Shown in pieces: positions 44,256 to 51,921 of a DNA stretch of 64,000 nucleotides. The position numbers and the translations under genes were made by a program. Position 1 is the first letter of the stretch, and every line of letters starts with the position of its first letter. Under the pieces are notes generated by a model. That model was not told the DNA's origin. It did not search any database and saw only the letters and a program-made list of their open reading frames with translations. This DNA is from CAYUYV01 sp050331455 (GTDB lineage Bacteria; Pseudomonadota; Alphaproteobacteria; JAJFIK01). The stretch is from contig JBHJGV010000073.1 in assembly GCA_050331455.1 (NCBI GenBank), positions 1 through 64,000 of the forward strand, written 5' to 3'.

Positions 44256-45296
44256 TCAGTAAACCGTGGACAGGACGTGGCGCATCTTCTTGTGCTGCTC
44301 CAGCGCCTTGCCCGTCCCGAGGGCAACGCAAGACAGGGGTTCGTCAGCCAAGCTCACGGGCAGGCCCGTTTCATCGCGCAACACCTGGTCGAGATGCTGT
44401 AGCAGCGCCCCACCGCCGGTGAGCACGATGCCCTTGTCCACGATGTCAGCGGCCAATTCCGGCGGTGTGGCCTCGAGGGCCACCTTGACCGCCTCAACAA
44501 TGGCACCGACGGGTTCGGCAAGGGCCTCGGCAACCTGTTTCTGGGTGATCGTGATTTCCTTGGGCACGCCGTTCATCAGGTCGCGGCCCTTGATGTCGAT
44601 GGACTCGCCCTGCCCGTCCGGCGGGATCATGGCTGAACCGACCTGCTTTTTGATGCGCTCGGCCGTGCTTTCACCGATGAGCAGATTGTGATGGCGGCGG
44701 ATGAAAGCCACCACCGCGTCGTCCATCTTGTCGCCGCCGACCCGCACAGAGCGGGAATAGACAATGCCGCCCAGGGACAGAACCGCCACTTCCGTGGTGC
44801 CGCCGCCGATATCCACCACCATGGACCCGGTGGGCTCGGTGACCGGAAGACCGGCGCCAATCGCAGCGGCCATGGGCTCCTCAATCAGATAGACCCGGCG
44901 GGCCCCTGCTGACAGGGCCGATTCCTGGATCGCCCGGCGCTCGACAGCGGTTGAGCCGGAGGGCACGCACACGACGATGAGCGGGTTCGCAAAGCTGGAG
45001 CGGTTATGCACCTTGCGGATGAAGTGCTTGATCATCTCCTCCGCCACCTCGAAATCGGCGATCACGCCATCCCGCATGGGACGGATCGCTTCGATATTTC
45101 CGGGCGTACGGCCGAGCATCATCTTCGCGTCATTGCCGACGGCGAGGACTTGTTTCTTGCCGCCCTTGGCGATGATCGCCACGACGGACGGTTCGTTAAG
45201 CACGATGCCGCGGCCCTTGACATAGACGAGGGTATTCGCCGTACCAAGATCGATCGCCATATCGGCGGAGAACATGCCAAGAAGACCGGAGAGCAT
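44256..45296 (-). CDS. mreB: Rod-shape-determining actin homologue MreB
   Basis: MreB is the bacterial actin that guides the elongation machinery. The 346-residue protein has the ATPase phosphate motifs DLGTANTLVY (near residue 16), VVDIGGGTTEVAV and GIVLTGGGALL, and the adenosine segment. Family length is normal. I chose ATG 45296 (MLSGLLGMFSADMAIDLG), although no strong ribosome binding site precedes it. Upstream frames in the same phase do not belong to MreB. First gene of the mreB-mreC-mreD-mrdA-rodA block. Confidence 0.96.
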   Translation of the reverse strand: MLSGLLGMFSADMAIDLGTANTLVYVKGRGIVLNEPSVVAIIAKGGKKQVLAVGNDAKMMLGRTPGNIEAIRPMRDGVIADFEVAEEMIKHFIRKVHNRSSFANPLIVVCVPSGSTAVERRAIQESALSAGARRVYLIEEPMAAAIGAGLPVTEPTGSMVVDIGGGTTEVAVLSLGGIVYSRSVRVGGDKMDDAVVAFIRRHHNLLIGESTAERIKKQVGSAMIPPDGQGESIDIKGRDLMNGVPKEITITQKQVAEALAEPVGAIVEAVKVALEATPPELAADIVDKGIVLTGGGALLQHLDQVLRDETGLPVSLADEPLSCVALGTGKALEQHKKMRHVLSTVY

Positions 45297-45816
45297 CGTT
45301 ATCGTCCCGCTTATGCGTTCAATTTCGGCGAAATGGGCGCATCCACCCGCCGGACCCCAGCGCGCCGGCGACCCGTGCGCCGGTTTCGTCAACCTCTATG
45401 GTCCGAACCGGGTGGCCCGGTCCGTCCCACAGCATCTGCAAACCTGTGTAACGCCGGGATGCCCCATCATCCCGGTGGTCCCGCCAAGGCGCGGACGCCG
45501 AACTGTGCCGTCTTTTTCTTCAAAGAGACGTAAAGTATCCCGACGACAGGACCTCCACGTGTCGCCTAGAGGGACTAAAACGCAACACCTTGCCGCTGGC
45601 AAGGAATCACTCAGCCCTGGAGCTGACACCCCACTGTGCATCAGGCGTGCCGATCGACCAAGCCTCTCCAAAAGGGTGAGCGCCGACCGGCCCGCGGCAT
45701 GCCAACCAGTGCGGGACAGGCAATGCGAAAAAGGGACGGTCCCGATGGAACCGCCCCTGGAGATCTGCAAGTGACTTGGGGACCCAAGCCGCCCGCTCGT
45801 CACAGCCGGTGTGGCC
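45297..45816. other. Intergenic region between the VWA gene and mreB
   Basis: These 520 bases must contain the mreB promoter (minus strand) and the terminator of the VWA gene (listed separately). A 7-base inverted repeat CCTTGCC/GGCAAGG lies at 45588-45604 without a U-run. Plus-strand frames of up to about 160 codons read across but have no family match and cover the mreB start. Confidence 0.5.
45728..45757 (-). terminator. Rho-independent terminator of the VWA-repeat gene
   Basis: On the minus strand GGGGCGGTTCC (45757-45747) pairs with GGGACCGTCCC (45743-45733) over 11 positions (two G-U pairs as RNA) around an AUC loop, followed by a run of five T (45732-45728). It lies 60 bases past the stop codon at 45817. 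Confidence 0.85.
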
Positions 45817-47823
45817 TCAGTTGACGGGGATCTGCACGGTACCGACCTGCCCGGCGGTGACTGTCACCGCGCGCTCGACAGTGCGCTCGTCGACGCGCAC
45901 CCGCAGGACATAATCACCGGCGGCGAGGTTCAGCACGGCCCGGGCGCTGCCGTTCCGGGCGACTTCCTCACGCCGGCCCTGGGCATCGATGTCCTTGGCA
46001 AGCACCCACCAGAACACGCGGGAATTGTCCTTGATCGGGGCGCCGCCCTCCTCCAGGACGGCCTGGGCAACGATGGTGCCGGCATTGGCATTGAGGGTGA
46101 CTTCCGTCATCTGCCCCGGGGTCACAGTGACGGTCTCGCGCGCATATGCATTGGCCGAGCCGAAACGGGACTGGATGACATAGGCGCCGGCCGGCAGCTT
46201 GAACAGAGCGGTGGGGCTGCCGTTTCGGTCGATCTCCTTACGCTTGCCGTCCAGGCCGGTCTCGCTCTGGAACGCCCAATAGAAGATGTCTTTCTCGAGC
46301 GGCGGGGCGTCCGGCGCCATGACCGTGGTCGCTCGGACATAGCCCACATTGAGATCCAGGGTGACCTCTGTGAGCTGGTTGGCCGCCACGGTCACGTCTT
46401 GCTCCGCGAAGGCCTTGCCGTGCCGGCTGACCAGCCGGTAAGTCCCAGCAGGCACTTTAAAGAGCGCCGCGGCGCTGCCGTTGCGGGCAATTTCCTTGCG
46501 CTTGCCGTTGAGGTCCGTCTCGCTTGCGTAGAGCCAGTAGAACACGTCCTTGTCGAGGCTTGGCGCCCCTTTCACGGGCACGGCGCTTGCGCGCACATAG
46601 CCCACATTCAAGTCGAGCACGGCCGTGGTGAGCTGGGCGGGAGCCACGGTCACTGTCGTGCTGGCAAAGGCCTTTCCGTGCCGGGACACGAGGTGATAGG
46701 TGCCGGCCGGAACCTTAAAGAGCGCCTTGGCTGACCCGTTTCGGGCCACTTCGCGGCGGTTGCCCTCAAGATCCGTCTCATTTTCGTACAGCCAGTAGAA
46801 GACGTCCTTTTCCAGGGGGGCGGCGCCTTCCGTGGCGATCGAGGTGACCTGGAGATGGCCGGCATCGAAGATCAGCGTGGCTTCGGTCAGCTCGCCCGGC
46901 GAGACCGTGAGGTCGGCACTGGTGCGGGCCTTGCCGTAGCTTGCCACCACCCGGTATTGGCCAGCGCCGAGTTCGATGAGCGGCTGGGCGGACCCGTTGC
47001 GCGTCACTTCCTTGCGGTTGCCCTCAAGGTCGGCCGCTGACTCATAGACCCAGTAGAAGACGTCCTTTTCCAGGGCCGGTTCGCCGGGGGCCAGAACCGC
47101 CGTCAGTTTCAGGCCCTGGGGGCCGGCTGCCTCGTCGGGCACGATCACGGGCGCGGCGATCACTTCGGCCGCTTGAGTGAGGGCGCCGGACAACTCGGCG
47201 GCGTTGCCGGCGGAGAAAAACTGTCCGCCCGTCTTGTCGGCCAGACATTGCAGGCTCGCCCGCTCCTCCGGCTTCAGATCGAAACCGATCACATGGACTT
47301 TGAAATCCACGCCCTTTGCTTCCAACTCGCCGGCAAGGGCGCAGGGATCCGCATTACAGGTCTCAAGACCGTCGGAGACGAGCACGATGGTCGCTTTTTC
47401 TTCCGTGTATTTCAGTTCATCGGCCGCGCGGGACACGGCGGCGCTGATGGGCGTCTTGCCCTTGGGCGAGATCGCGCGGACCGCCTGCATGTAGCGGGTC
47501 CGGTCCACTTTCTGGAGGGGAACGACCGTCTCGATATCCCCGCAATTGCCTTTTTCGCGGTGGCCATAGGCCATGATGCCAAGATCAACCTCCGGCGACC
47601 AGGTGCTCAGCAGGCGATCGATTTCGGTCCGGGCGATCTCGATTTTCGAGACACCGTCCACCTGACCCCACATGCTGCCCGATCCGTCGAGCACCATCAT
47701 GACCTTGCCCTGGGACGCCGCATGGGCCGCCATGGTGCCGAGGCCCAAAAGCCCCAAGCCCAGAGTCACATTGAGAACAAGCCCCATAACGAGGGCCACC
47801 ACCCGCATCAGTCGTTCAACCAT
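45817..47823 (-). CDS. Secreted von Willebrand factor A protein with five 86-residue repeats
   Basis: A 668-residue protein with a Sec signal peptide (about residues 1-36, cleaved after AHA). A VWA domain (about 38-235) follows with the metal site DGSGS (D46, S48, S50) and a downstream ISPKGKTPISAAV and SDGLETCNADP. From residue 251 to the end there are five tandem repeats of about 86 residues, each beginning LEKDVFYW and containing ...RNGSA..LF.. and GTY..VSRHGKAF. Copies 1-4 are near-identical in layout. The last (about 72 residues) is more diverged. The VWA fold and the repeat array suggest a cell-surface or periplasmic binding protein. Partners are unknown. Confidence 0.9.
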   Translation of the reverse strand: MVERLMRVVALVMGLVLNVTLGLGLLGLGTMAAHAASQGKVMMVLDGSGSMWGQVDGVSKIEIARTEIDRLLSTWSPEVDLGIMAYGHREKGNCGDIETVVPLQKVDRTRYMQAVRAISPKGKTPISAAVSRAADELKYTEEKATIVLVSDGLETCNADPCALAGELEAKGVDFKVHVIGFDLKPEERASLQCLADKTGGQFFSAGNAAELSGALTQAAEVIAAPVIVPDEAAGPQGLKLTAVLAPGEPALEKDVFYWVYESAADLEGNRKEVTRNGSAQPLIELGAGQYRVVASYGKARTSADLTVSPGELTEATLIFDAGHLQVTSIATEGAAPLEKDVFYWLYENETDLEGNRREVARNGSAKALFKVPAGTYHLVSRHGKAFASTTVTVAPAQLTTAVLDLNVGYVRASAVPVKGAPSLDKDVFYWLYASETDLNGKRKEIARNGSAAALFKVPAGTYRLVSRHGKAFAEQDVTVAANQLTEVTLDLNVGYVRATTVMAPDAPPLEKDIFYWAFQSETGLDGKRKEIDRNGSPTALFKLPAGAYVIQSRFGSANAYARETVTVTPGQMTEVTLNANAGTIVAQAVLEEGGAPIKDNSRVFWWVLAKDIDAQGRREEVARNGSARAVLNLAAGDYVLRVRVDERTVERAVTVTAGQVGTVQIPVN

Positions 47824-47874
47824 AGTCCCCAACTCCCCTAGAGTCGTTTCTGCGCTGCGTTTGAGATGGGCCGC

Positions 47875-47898
47875 AGACCAGTCTTGAGACCAGTCTTG
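47875..47898. repeat. 12-bp tandem duplication upstream of the VWA gene
   Basis: AGACCAGTCTTG occurs twice in perfect tandem (47875-47886, 47887-47898), 52 bases upstream of the VWA start codon on its promoter side. Confidence 0.8.
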
Positions 47899-48075
47899 CC
47901 GCTCTTGCTGCAAGAGTCGTGACCGAAGCCCCCCACCCGCCTGATAATCGAGACTCGACTCAAAGGGAGCGACCCAGCCATGCCAAGCAAGCCCGTACCC
48001 TGTGGCAGAACCTGGGAAAGTCTCGCCCATAACGAAAAAGCAATGGGACGATGCAGAACCTGCCCGGACCGGACC

Positions 48076-48483
48076 TCAGCCATAGTCGCAAAGGGCGACG
48101 CGGGGACCTGTGCCCGCCAGCACAGGGTGATCCCGCTCCCGGGTCGAACCGCACTCCATGGGCCCGTCCGCGTCGGACCCAACGACCGGCGCCGCATAAA
48201 ACTGTCGCACGGCTTCGACGGGCGCATATCGGGCGATGGTCTCCATCAACACCCGCCCGCCATCCAGACAGGTCGTGAACGTGAAAACCACGCGGGTCGT
48301 GGCGGCGTCTTCGCCGTCGGGGCGCGTCACGACCCGGTCGAAGGCAAAGCCCCGCCATTTGAGCCAGCCCACAAGGCGCGCCGCGAGCATCGGACCGCCA
48401 GCCAGGATCACGGACACGGTGAAGCGCCGCCGGGCTGCGGGATGAGAGGAACGAACGCGTGTGTTCAGGCCATGGGGTTTCAT
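48076..48483 (-). CDS. ACT-like protein, possibly an orphan acetolactate synthase small-subunit relative
   Basis: A 135-residue protein whose middle (about residues 20-95) reads RRFTVSVILAGGPMLAARL, then GWLKWRGFAFDRVVTRP and TTRVVFTFTT. This matches the beta-alpha-beta pattern of an ACT domain, nearest to the acetolactate synthase small subunit (IlvN/IlvM: RRxFN after the first helix). The C-terminus is low in similarity. No ilvB or ilvC is near, although miaA is often next to ilvB-ilvN-ilvC in alphaproteobacteria. The ATG at 48483 has a GGCGGAAGA site. A regulatory or degenerate small subunit is possible. The call rests on pattern only. Confidence 0.45.
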   Translation of the reverse strand: MKPHGLNTRVRSSHPAARRRFTVSVILAGGPMLAARLVGWLKWRGFAFDRVVTRPDGEDAATTRVVFTFTTCLDGGRVLMETIARYAPVEAVRQFYAAPVVGSDADGPMECGSTRERDHPVLAGTGPRVALCDYG

Positions 48484-48834
48484 GGTCTTCCGCCTGGGCT
48501 GGTTTGTGCGAGGGAGAGGTCTGTCGGGGTCTTTAGAGTCGCGGATCAGCCAAGGCGGGGTTTGAATGGAGGCAGAGAATAAAGCCTCCCGCTGGCTTGA
48601 GACGCTTGAGGCAGGCTACGGCCGCATGGGCGACCGCGAGGCCGGCCAGGGCGGTCGGCACAACGCGCCGCACACAGCCGAAGGCACGCGTTGTCCGGCA
48701 TGCCTGCCGGAGCATCGTCCCACCCGCGTTATGCTGCGCCGCGAAGATCATAACCACCCATGCCAGAATTCGGACCACGGACGAACCGTCAAATTCGACG
48801 TGTTCTCAAGGAATAAGGGAACATGGGCGCAGGG
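48484..48834. other. Intergenic region between the ACT-like gene and miaA
   Basis: These 351 bases hold no gene I can identify. A minus-strand frame of 81 codons (48533-48778, GTG start) has fairly GC-rich third positions and a hydrophobic start, but no ribosome binding site and no family resemblance. In several alphaproteobacteria acetolactate synthase genes lie here, so this may be the scar of a lost gene. Confidence 0.4.
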
Positions 48835-49806
48835 TCAAACCAAATGCCGTTCAGGCTCCGGAGCGCCGAGCCGGTCCAGTGCCTCCTCGAATGCCGCTTC
48901 GGGAAGGTGCGCGGGCAGGCGCAGCCAGTCGGCCATTTGGTGCCGGAACCAGGTGGTTTGGCGTTTGATGTATTGGCGGGTGGCGGTCTGGCCCAGGCGG
49001 ACCGCCTCCGCTTGATCCCAGGATCCTTCGAGCAGGCCGGCGATCTCCCGCACGCCCACGGCCTTCATGACCGGCAGGGACGGATCGAGATCCCGATCCA
49101 GCAGCGCGGCCACCTCCTTCCGCCCGCCCTGCTCCAGCATGGCCTGAAATCGCCCATCCGCCCGGCCCCAGAGCCAGGGTCGCGGCGCCTCGAGGAGGAT
49201 CCGCAGCGTCGGTGCGGCCAGGAGGGGCGTTCCGGGCTGGCGCTGCCAGTGGGCAAGGCCGGATCCCGTGGCCTCGAGAAGAGCCCAGGCCCGGGCCAGC
49301 CGCTGGCGATCCGTGGGCCGCAGCATGGCCGCGGTCCCCGGATCCCGATGACCAAGGGCCGTATGCAGAGCGTCGGGGCCTTCCTCCTCGACCCGCCGGG
49401 CGGCGTCCGCCGCGATCGCGTCGGGCACGGGCGGGATCGGTGACAGGCCCTCCGTCAGGGCACGGAAATAAAGCCCGGTTCCGCCGACCAGGATGGCGGT
49501 TCGGCCGTCCTGTGCGCACGACCTGAGGGCGTTGCGCGCCAGATCCACGAAGCGCCCGGCGGAACATCGCTCGGCGCCATCCAGCGCACCATAAAGTCTG
49601 TGGGGCGCTTCCGCCTCGTCCTGCGGGGACGGACGAGCCGTGACAATGCGCAGATCCCGGTAGACCTGCATGCTGTCGGCATTGATGATCGTGCCTCCCA
49701 GATGGCGGGCGAGGCGCACCGCCAGGGCCGACTTGCCGCTGGCGGTGGGGCCTGCGATAAGCACGACCCGGTCGGGCCGGTCCATGGACGGGGCGTGGTC
49801 GGTCAC
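48835..49806 (-). CDS. miaA: tRNA dimethylallyltransferase MiaA
   Basis: MiaA adds dimethylallyl to A37 of tRNAs that read codons starting with U. The 323-residue protein has the P-loop GPTASGKSALAVRLA, INADSMQVYRDLRI and ILVGGTGLYFRAL, and the late TRQYIKRQTTWFRHQ block, all diagnostic. I chose GTG 49806, next to a GGGAAAGG site. ATG 49785 is an alternative with no site. It is divergent from serB, with 60 bases between, a common alphaproteobacterial arrangement. Confidence 0.93.
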   Translation of the reverse strand: MTDHAPSMDRPDRVVLIAGPTASGKSALAVRLARHLGGTIINADSMQVYRDLRIVTARPSPQDEAEAPHRLYGALDGAERCSAGRFVDLARNALRSCAQDGRTAILVGGTGLYFRALTEGLSPIPPVPDAIAADAARRVEEEGPDALHTALGHRDPGTAAMLRPTDRQRLARAWALLEATGSGLAHWQRQPGTPLLAAPTLRILLEAPRPWLWGRADGRFQAMLEQGGRKEVAALLDRDLDPSLPVMKAVGVREIAGLLEGSWDQAEAVRLGQTATRQYIKRQTTWFRHQMADWLRLPAHLPEAAFEEALDRLGAPEPERHLV

Positions 49807-49866
49807 ACCACCTTTCCCTTCCCTCGCGGCCGGTCCAAAACGGGGCTGTTCCAAATGAGGCTCGCC

Positions 49867-50094
49867 ATGTCCCATGTCCTGGTTTTGATGGCCAATCCGG
49901 CCAAGCCCGCCCTTGACGATGCGGTGATCGATGCGGCCCGGCGCGCCCTTGATCTCCTGGGCTGCGAGACCGGTCCGGCCCAGTGGTTGGCGTCCGGCAT
50001 TGCCGCCGAGATCCCCTTCACACCCTCCACCGGTCGTTCGCCGGCCCTGCCGGATCTGGAAAGCGCCTGGGCGGACGGCGCAAACGGCTCCTGA
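49867..50094 (+). pseudogene. serB: N-terminal fragment of frame-disrupted serB
   Basis: The ATG at 49867 opens a 75-residue frame that reads MSHVLVLMANPAKPALDDA, then AARRALDLLGCETGPAQWLASGIAAEIPFTPSTG. This is the usual N-terminal domain of alphaproteobacterial SerB. It ends at a TGA (50092-50094) about eight codons after the last recognisable residues. The catalytic HAD domain continues in a different frame (next entry). About 15-20 residues of the normal linker also appear to be missing. Confidence 0.75.
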
Positions 50095-50738
50095 TCGCCG
50101 ATATGGACTCCACCATGATCGAGGTCGAGTGCATTGACGAGATCGCCGATGCGCTGGGGCTGAAAGACCAGGTGGCCACCATCACGGAACGGGCCATGGA
50201 GGGCGACCTGCCCTTCGAGGAGGCCCTGCGCGAGCGGGTGGCCTTGCTGAAAGGGCTGCCGGAAGCAACCCTTGAGGATGTCTACCGGACCCGCATCCGC
50301 TTCACGCCGGGCGGCGGTCCCCTGGTAAGGACCATGGCCCGGCATGGCGCGGTCACGGCCCTCGTCTCCGGCGGCTTCACCTATTTCACCGATCGCGTGG
50401 CTGCGGCGCTAGGCTTTTCCCACACCCAGGCAAACCAGCTCGATTTCGGACCCGACGGGACGCTCACCGGCGCGGTGATCGAGCCGATCCTGGGACGGGA
50501 GGCCAAGCGCGAGGCGCTGCTCGCCTTTTCAGCACAACACGACCTCGCGGCCGGCGAGACCCTGGCCGTCGGCGACGGGGCGAATGACCTGGCCATGATC
50601 GAGGCGGCGGGCCTCGGCGTCGCGTTTCGCGCCAAACCGAAAGTGGCCGCCGCGGCAGACATCGCCATCCGCCATGGGGACCTCAGTGCCCTGCTTTATC
50701 TCCAGGGCTACCGCGAAGACGAGATCGTCCATGGCTGA
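49983..50738 (+). CDS. serB: Phosphoserine phosphatase HAD domain, out of frame with its N-terminus
   Basis: This frame holds an intact SerB catalytic domain: the nucleophile motif ADMDSTMIEVECIDEIAD, the SGGF motif (ALVSGGFTYFTD), KREALL and the GDGANDLAMIEAAGLG motif. SerB releases serine from phosphoserine in the last step of serine synthesis. The N-terminal domain (49867-50094) lies one base out of phase (a -1 shift would join them). The true coding start of the HAD part is unclear: a GTG at 49983 precedes junk sequence, and the ATG at 50103 would lose the nucleophile Asp. Either a recent deletion or a sequence error. Confidence 0.75.
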   Translation: MVGVRHCRRDPLHTLHRSFAGPAGSGKRLGGRRKRLLIADMDSTMIEVECIDEIADALGLKDQVATITERAMEGDLPFEEALRERVALLKGLPEATLEDVYRTRIRFTPGGGPLVRTMARHGAVTALVSGGFTYFTDRVAAALGFSHTQANQLDFGPDGTLTGAVIEPILGREAKREALLAFSAQHDLAAGETLAVGDGANDLAMIEAAGLGVAFRAKPKVAAAADIAIRHGDLSALLYLQGYREDEIVHG

Positions 50739-51639
50739 GCTGATCCACAAGGGGTCCGTGAAGGACGTCTACCGCGTCGGGCCAGGCGAAATCGAATTCC
50801 GCTTCTCGGACCGCATATCCGTCTTCGACATGCCCATCCCGAGCGCCATTCCCGGCAAGGGCGCGGCCCTGTGCTCCATGGCTTGCCACTGGTTCTCCCG
50901 CCTGGATGCCGCCGGCATTCCCCACCATTTCCTGGAGCGCACGGGCCCCGCTGCCATGCGGGTGCGCGCCGTGGACCAGGTGCCAAGCCTTGCGAACCGG
51001 CCGAAGCCCTGGCGTTCCGTGTTCATCCCTTTGGAATGCATTCAGCGCCACTATGTGGCCGGCAGTCTGCTCGACCGCCTGCGCAAGGCCAACCTGTCGC
51101 CGGAGGCCGTCGGCCTGGCGCCGGGCACCGTGCCAGCCATGGGGATGAAGCTGCCATCGCCTTTTTTCGAGATGAGCACCAAATTCGAGGCCAGTGACCG
51201 GCTGCTGTCGCACGAGGAGGCCATGGCGCTTGCCGGCATCGATCCGCACACGGTGGAGGCATTGGAAACGCTCTGCCGGCGGATCGACGGCCTGATCGCC
51301 GACGCCCTGGCGCGCGCCAGTTTCTTCCATGTGGATGGCAAGAAGGAATTCGGCTTCGACGCGGACGGCCGGCTGATGGTCGTGGATGTCTTCGGCACCC
51401 TGGACGAGGACCGATTCTGGGACCGGGCGGCCTATGAGGGCACCGGCGCCACCATCGATCTCAGCAAGGAATATGTGCGCCAGCACTACCGCGCCATCGG
51501 CTATAAGGACGCCCTCGATGCCGCCCGGGCATCCGGCCAGCCCGACCCAGCCATTCCGCCTCTTCCGCAAGATATCATCGAGGAAACTGCCGCGCTGTAC
51601 GGACGTGTTGTCTCCGAGATCGTCGGTCCCGTTGCGTGA
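50731..51639 (+). CDS. purC: SAICAR synthetase (PurC)
   Basis: PurC joins carboxyaminoimidazole ribotide and aspartate in purine synthesis with ATP. The 302-residue protein starts MAELIHKGSVKDVYRV (the P-loop-like KGSVKDVY) and has FSDRISVFDMPIPSAIPGKG, then PLECIQRHYVAGSL and DVFGTLDEDRFWD. It is longer than the ~240-residue E. coli type, like the longer PurC variant found in some alphaproteobacteria. ATG 50731 overlaps the serB stop region by 8 bases. Confidence 0.93.
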   Translation: MAELIHKGSVKDVYRVGPGEIEFRFSDRISVFDMPIPSAIPGKGAALCSMACHWFSRLDAAGIPHHFLERTGPAAMRVRAVDQVPSLANRPKPWRSVFIPLECIQRHYVAGSLLDRLRKANLSPEAVGLAPGTVPAMGMKLPSPFFEMSTKFEASDRLLSHEEAMALAGIDPHTVEALETLCRRIDGLIADALARASFFHVDGKKEFGFDADGRLMVVDVFGTLDEDRFWDRAAYEGTGATIDLSKEYVRQHYRAIGYKDALDAARASGQPDPAIPPLPQDIIEETAALYGRVVSEIVGPVA

Positions 51640-51921
51640 CCTCCCTGTGCAGTCAATGGTCTACCCGAAGAGCTTGCGTGCCGCGCGAGAAAGAGCGTTA
51701 ATATGGGGTATTGGCGGGCTGAAGGGGGACTTGGACTAAACCTGCACAAGAGGACCGGGCGGCGGGATGCGGCCCTCGGGCCATCACCGGCATGAGACCA
51801 CGACGCGTGGTCTTGTACGGCTTAGGTGTAGCGGTGTCGGCCTTGCGACCTCCACATCGATCCCCGATCAGATCGGTTTGCCCGCCGGACGGTTCGTCCT
51901 TTTTGTCGCATGGAGAAAATA
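51640..51921. other. purC-subtilase intergenic region with a hairpin
   Basis: A 7-base inverted repeat AGACCAC/GTGGTCT lies at 51795-51813 without a U-run. The ATG at 51922 has GGAG 6 bases upstream. No other motif is clear. Confidence 0.4.

Noticed and set aside
43949..44326. Minus-strand frame of 125 codons between mreC and mreB
   Set aside because: No ribosome binding site, and it overlaps the mreB end. The sequence has no family resemblance.
48533..48778. Minus-strand frame of 81 codons between the ACT-like gene and miaA
   Set aside because: GTG start without a ribosome binding site and no family match. Kept as a possible relic only.
50060..50094. Programmed frameshift in serB
   Set aside because: I found no classic slippery heptamer followed by a strong stem or pseudoknot, and part of the linker is missing too. 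A deletion or error explains the data better.
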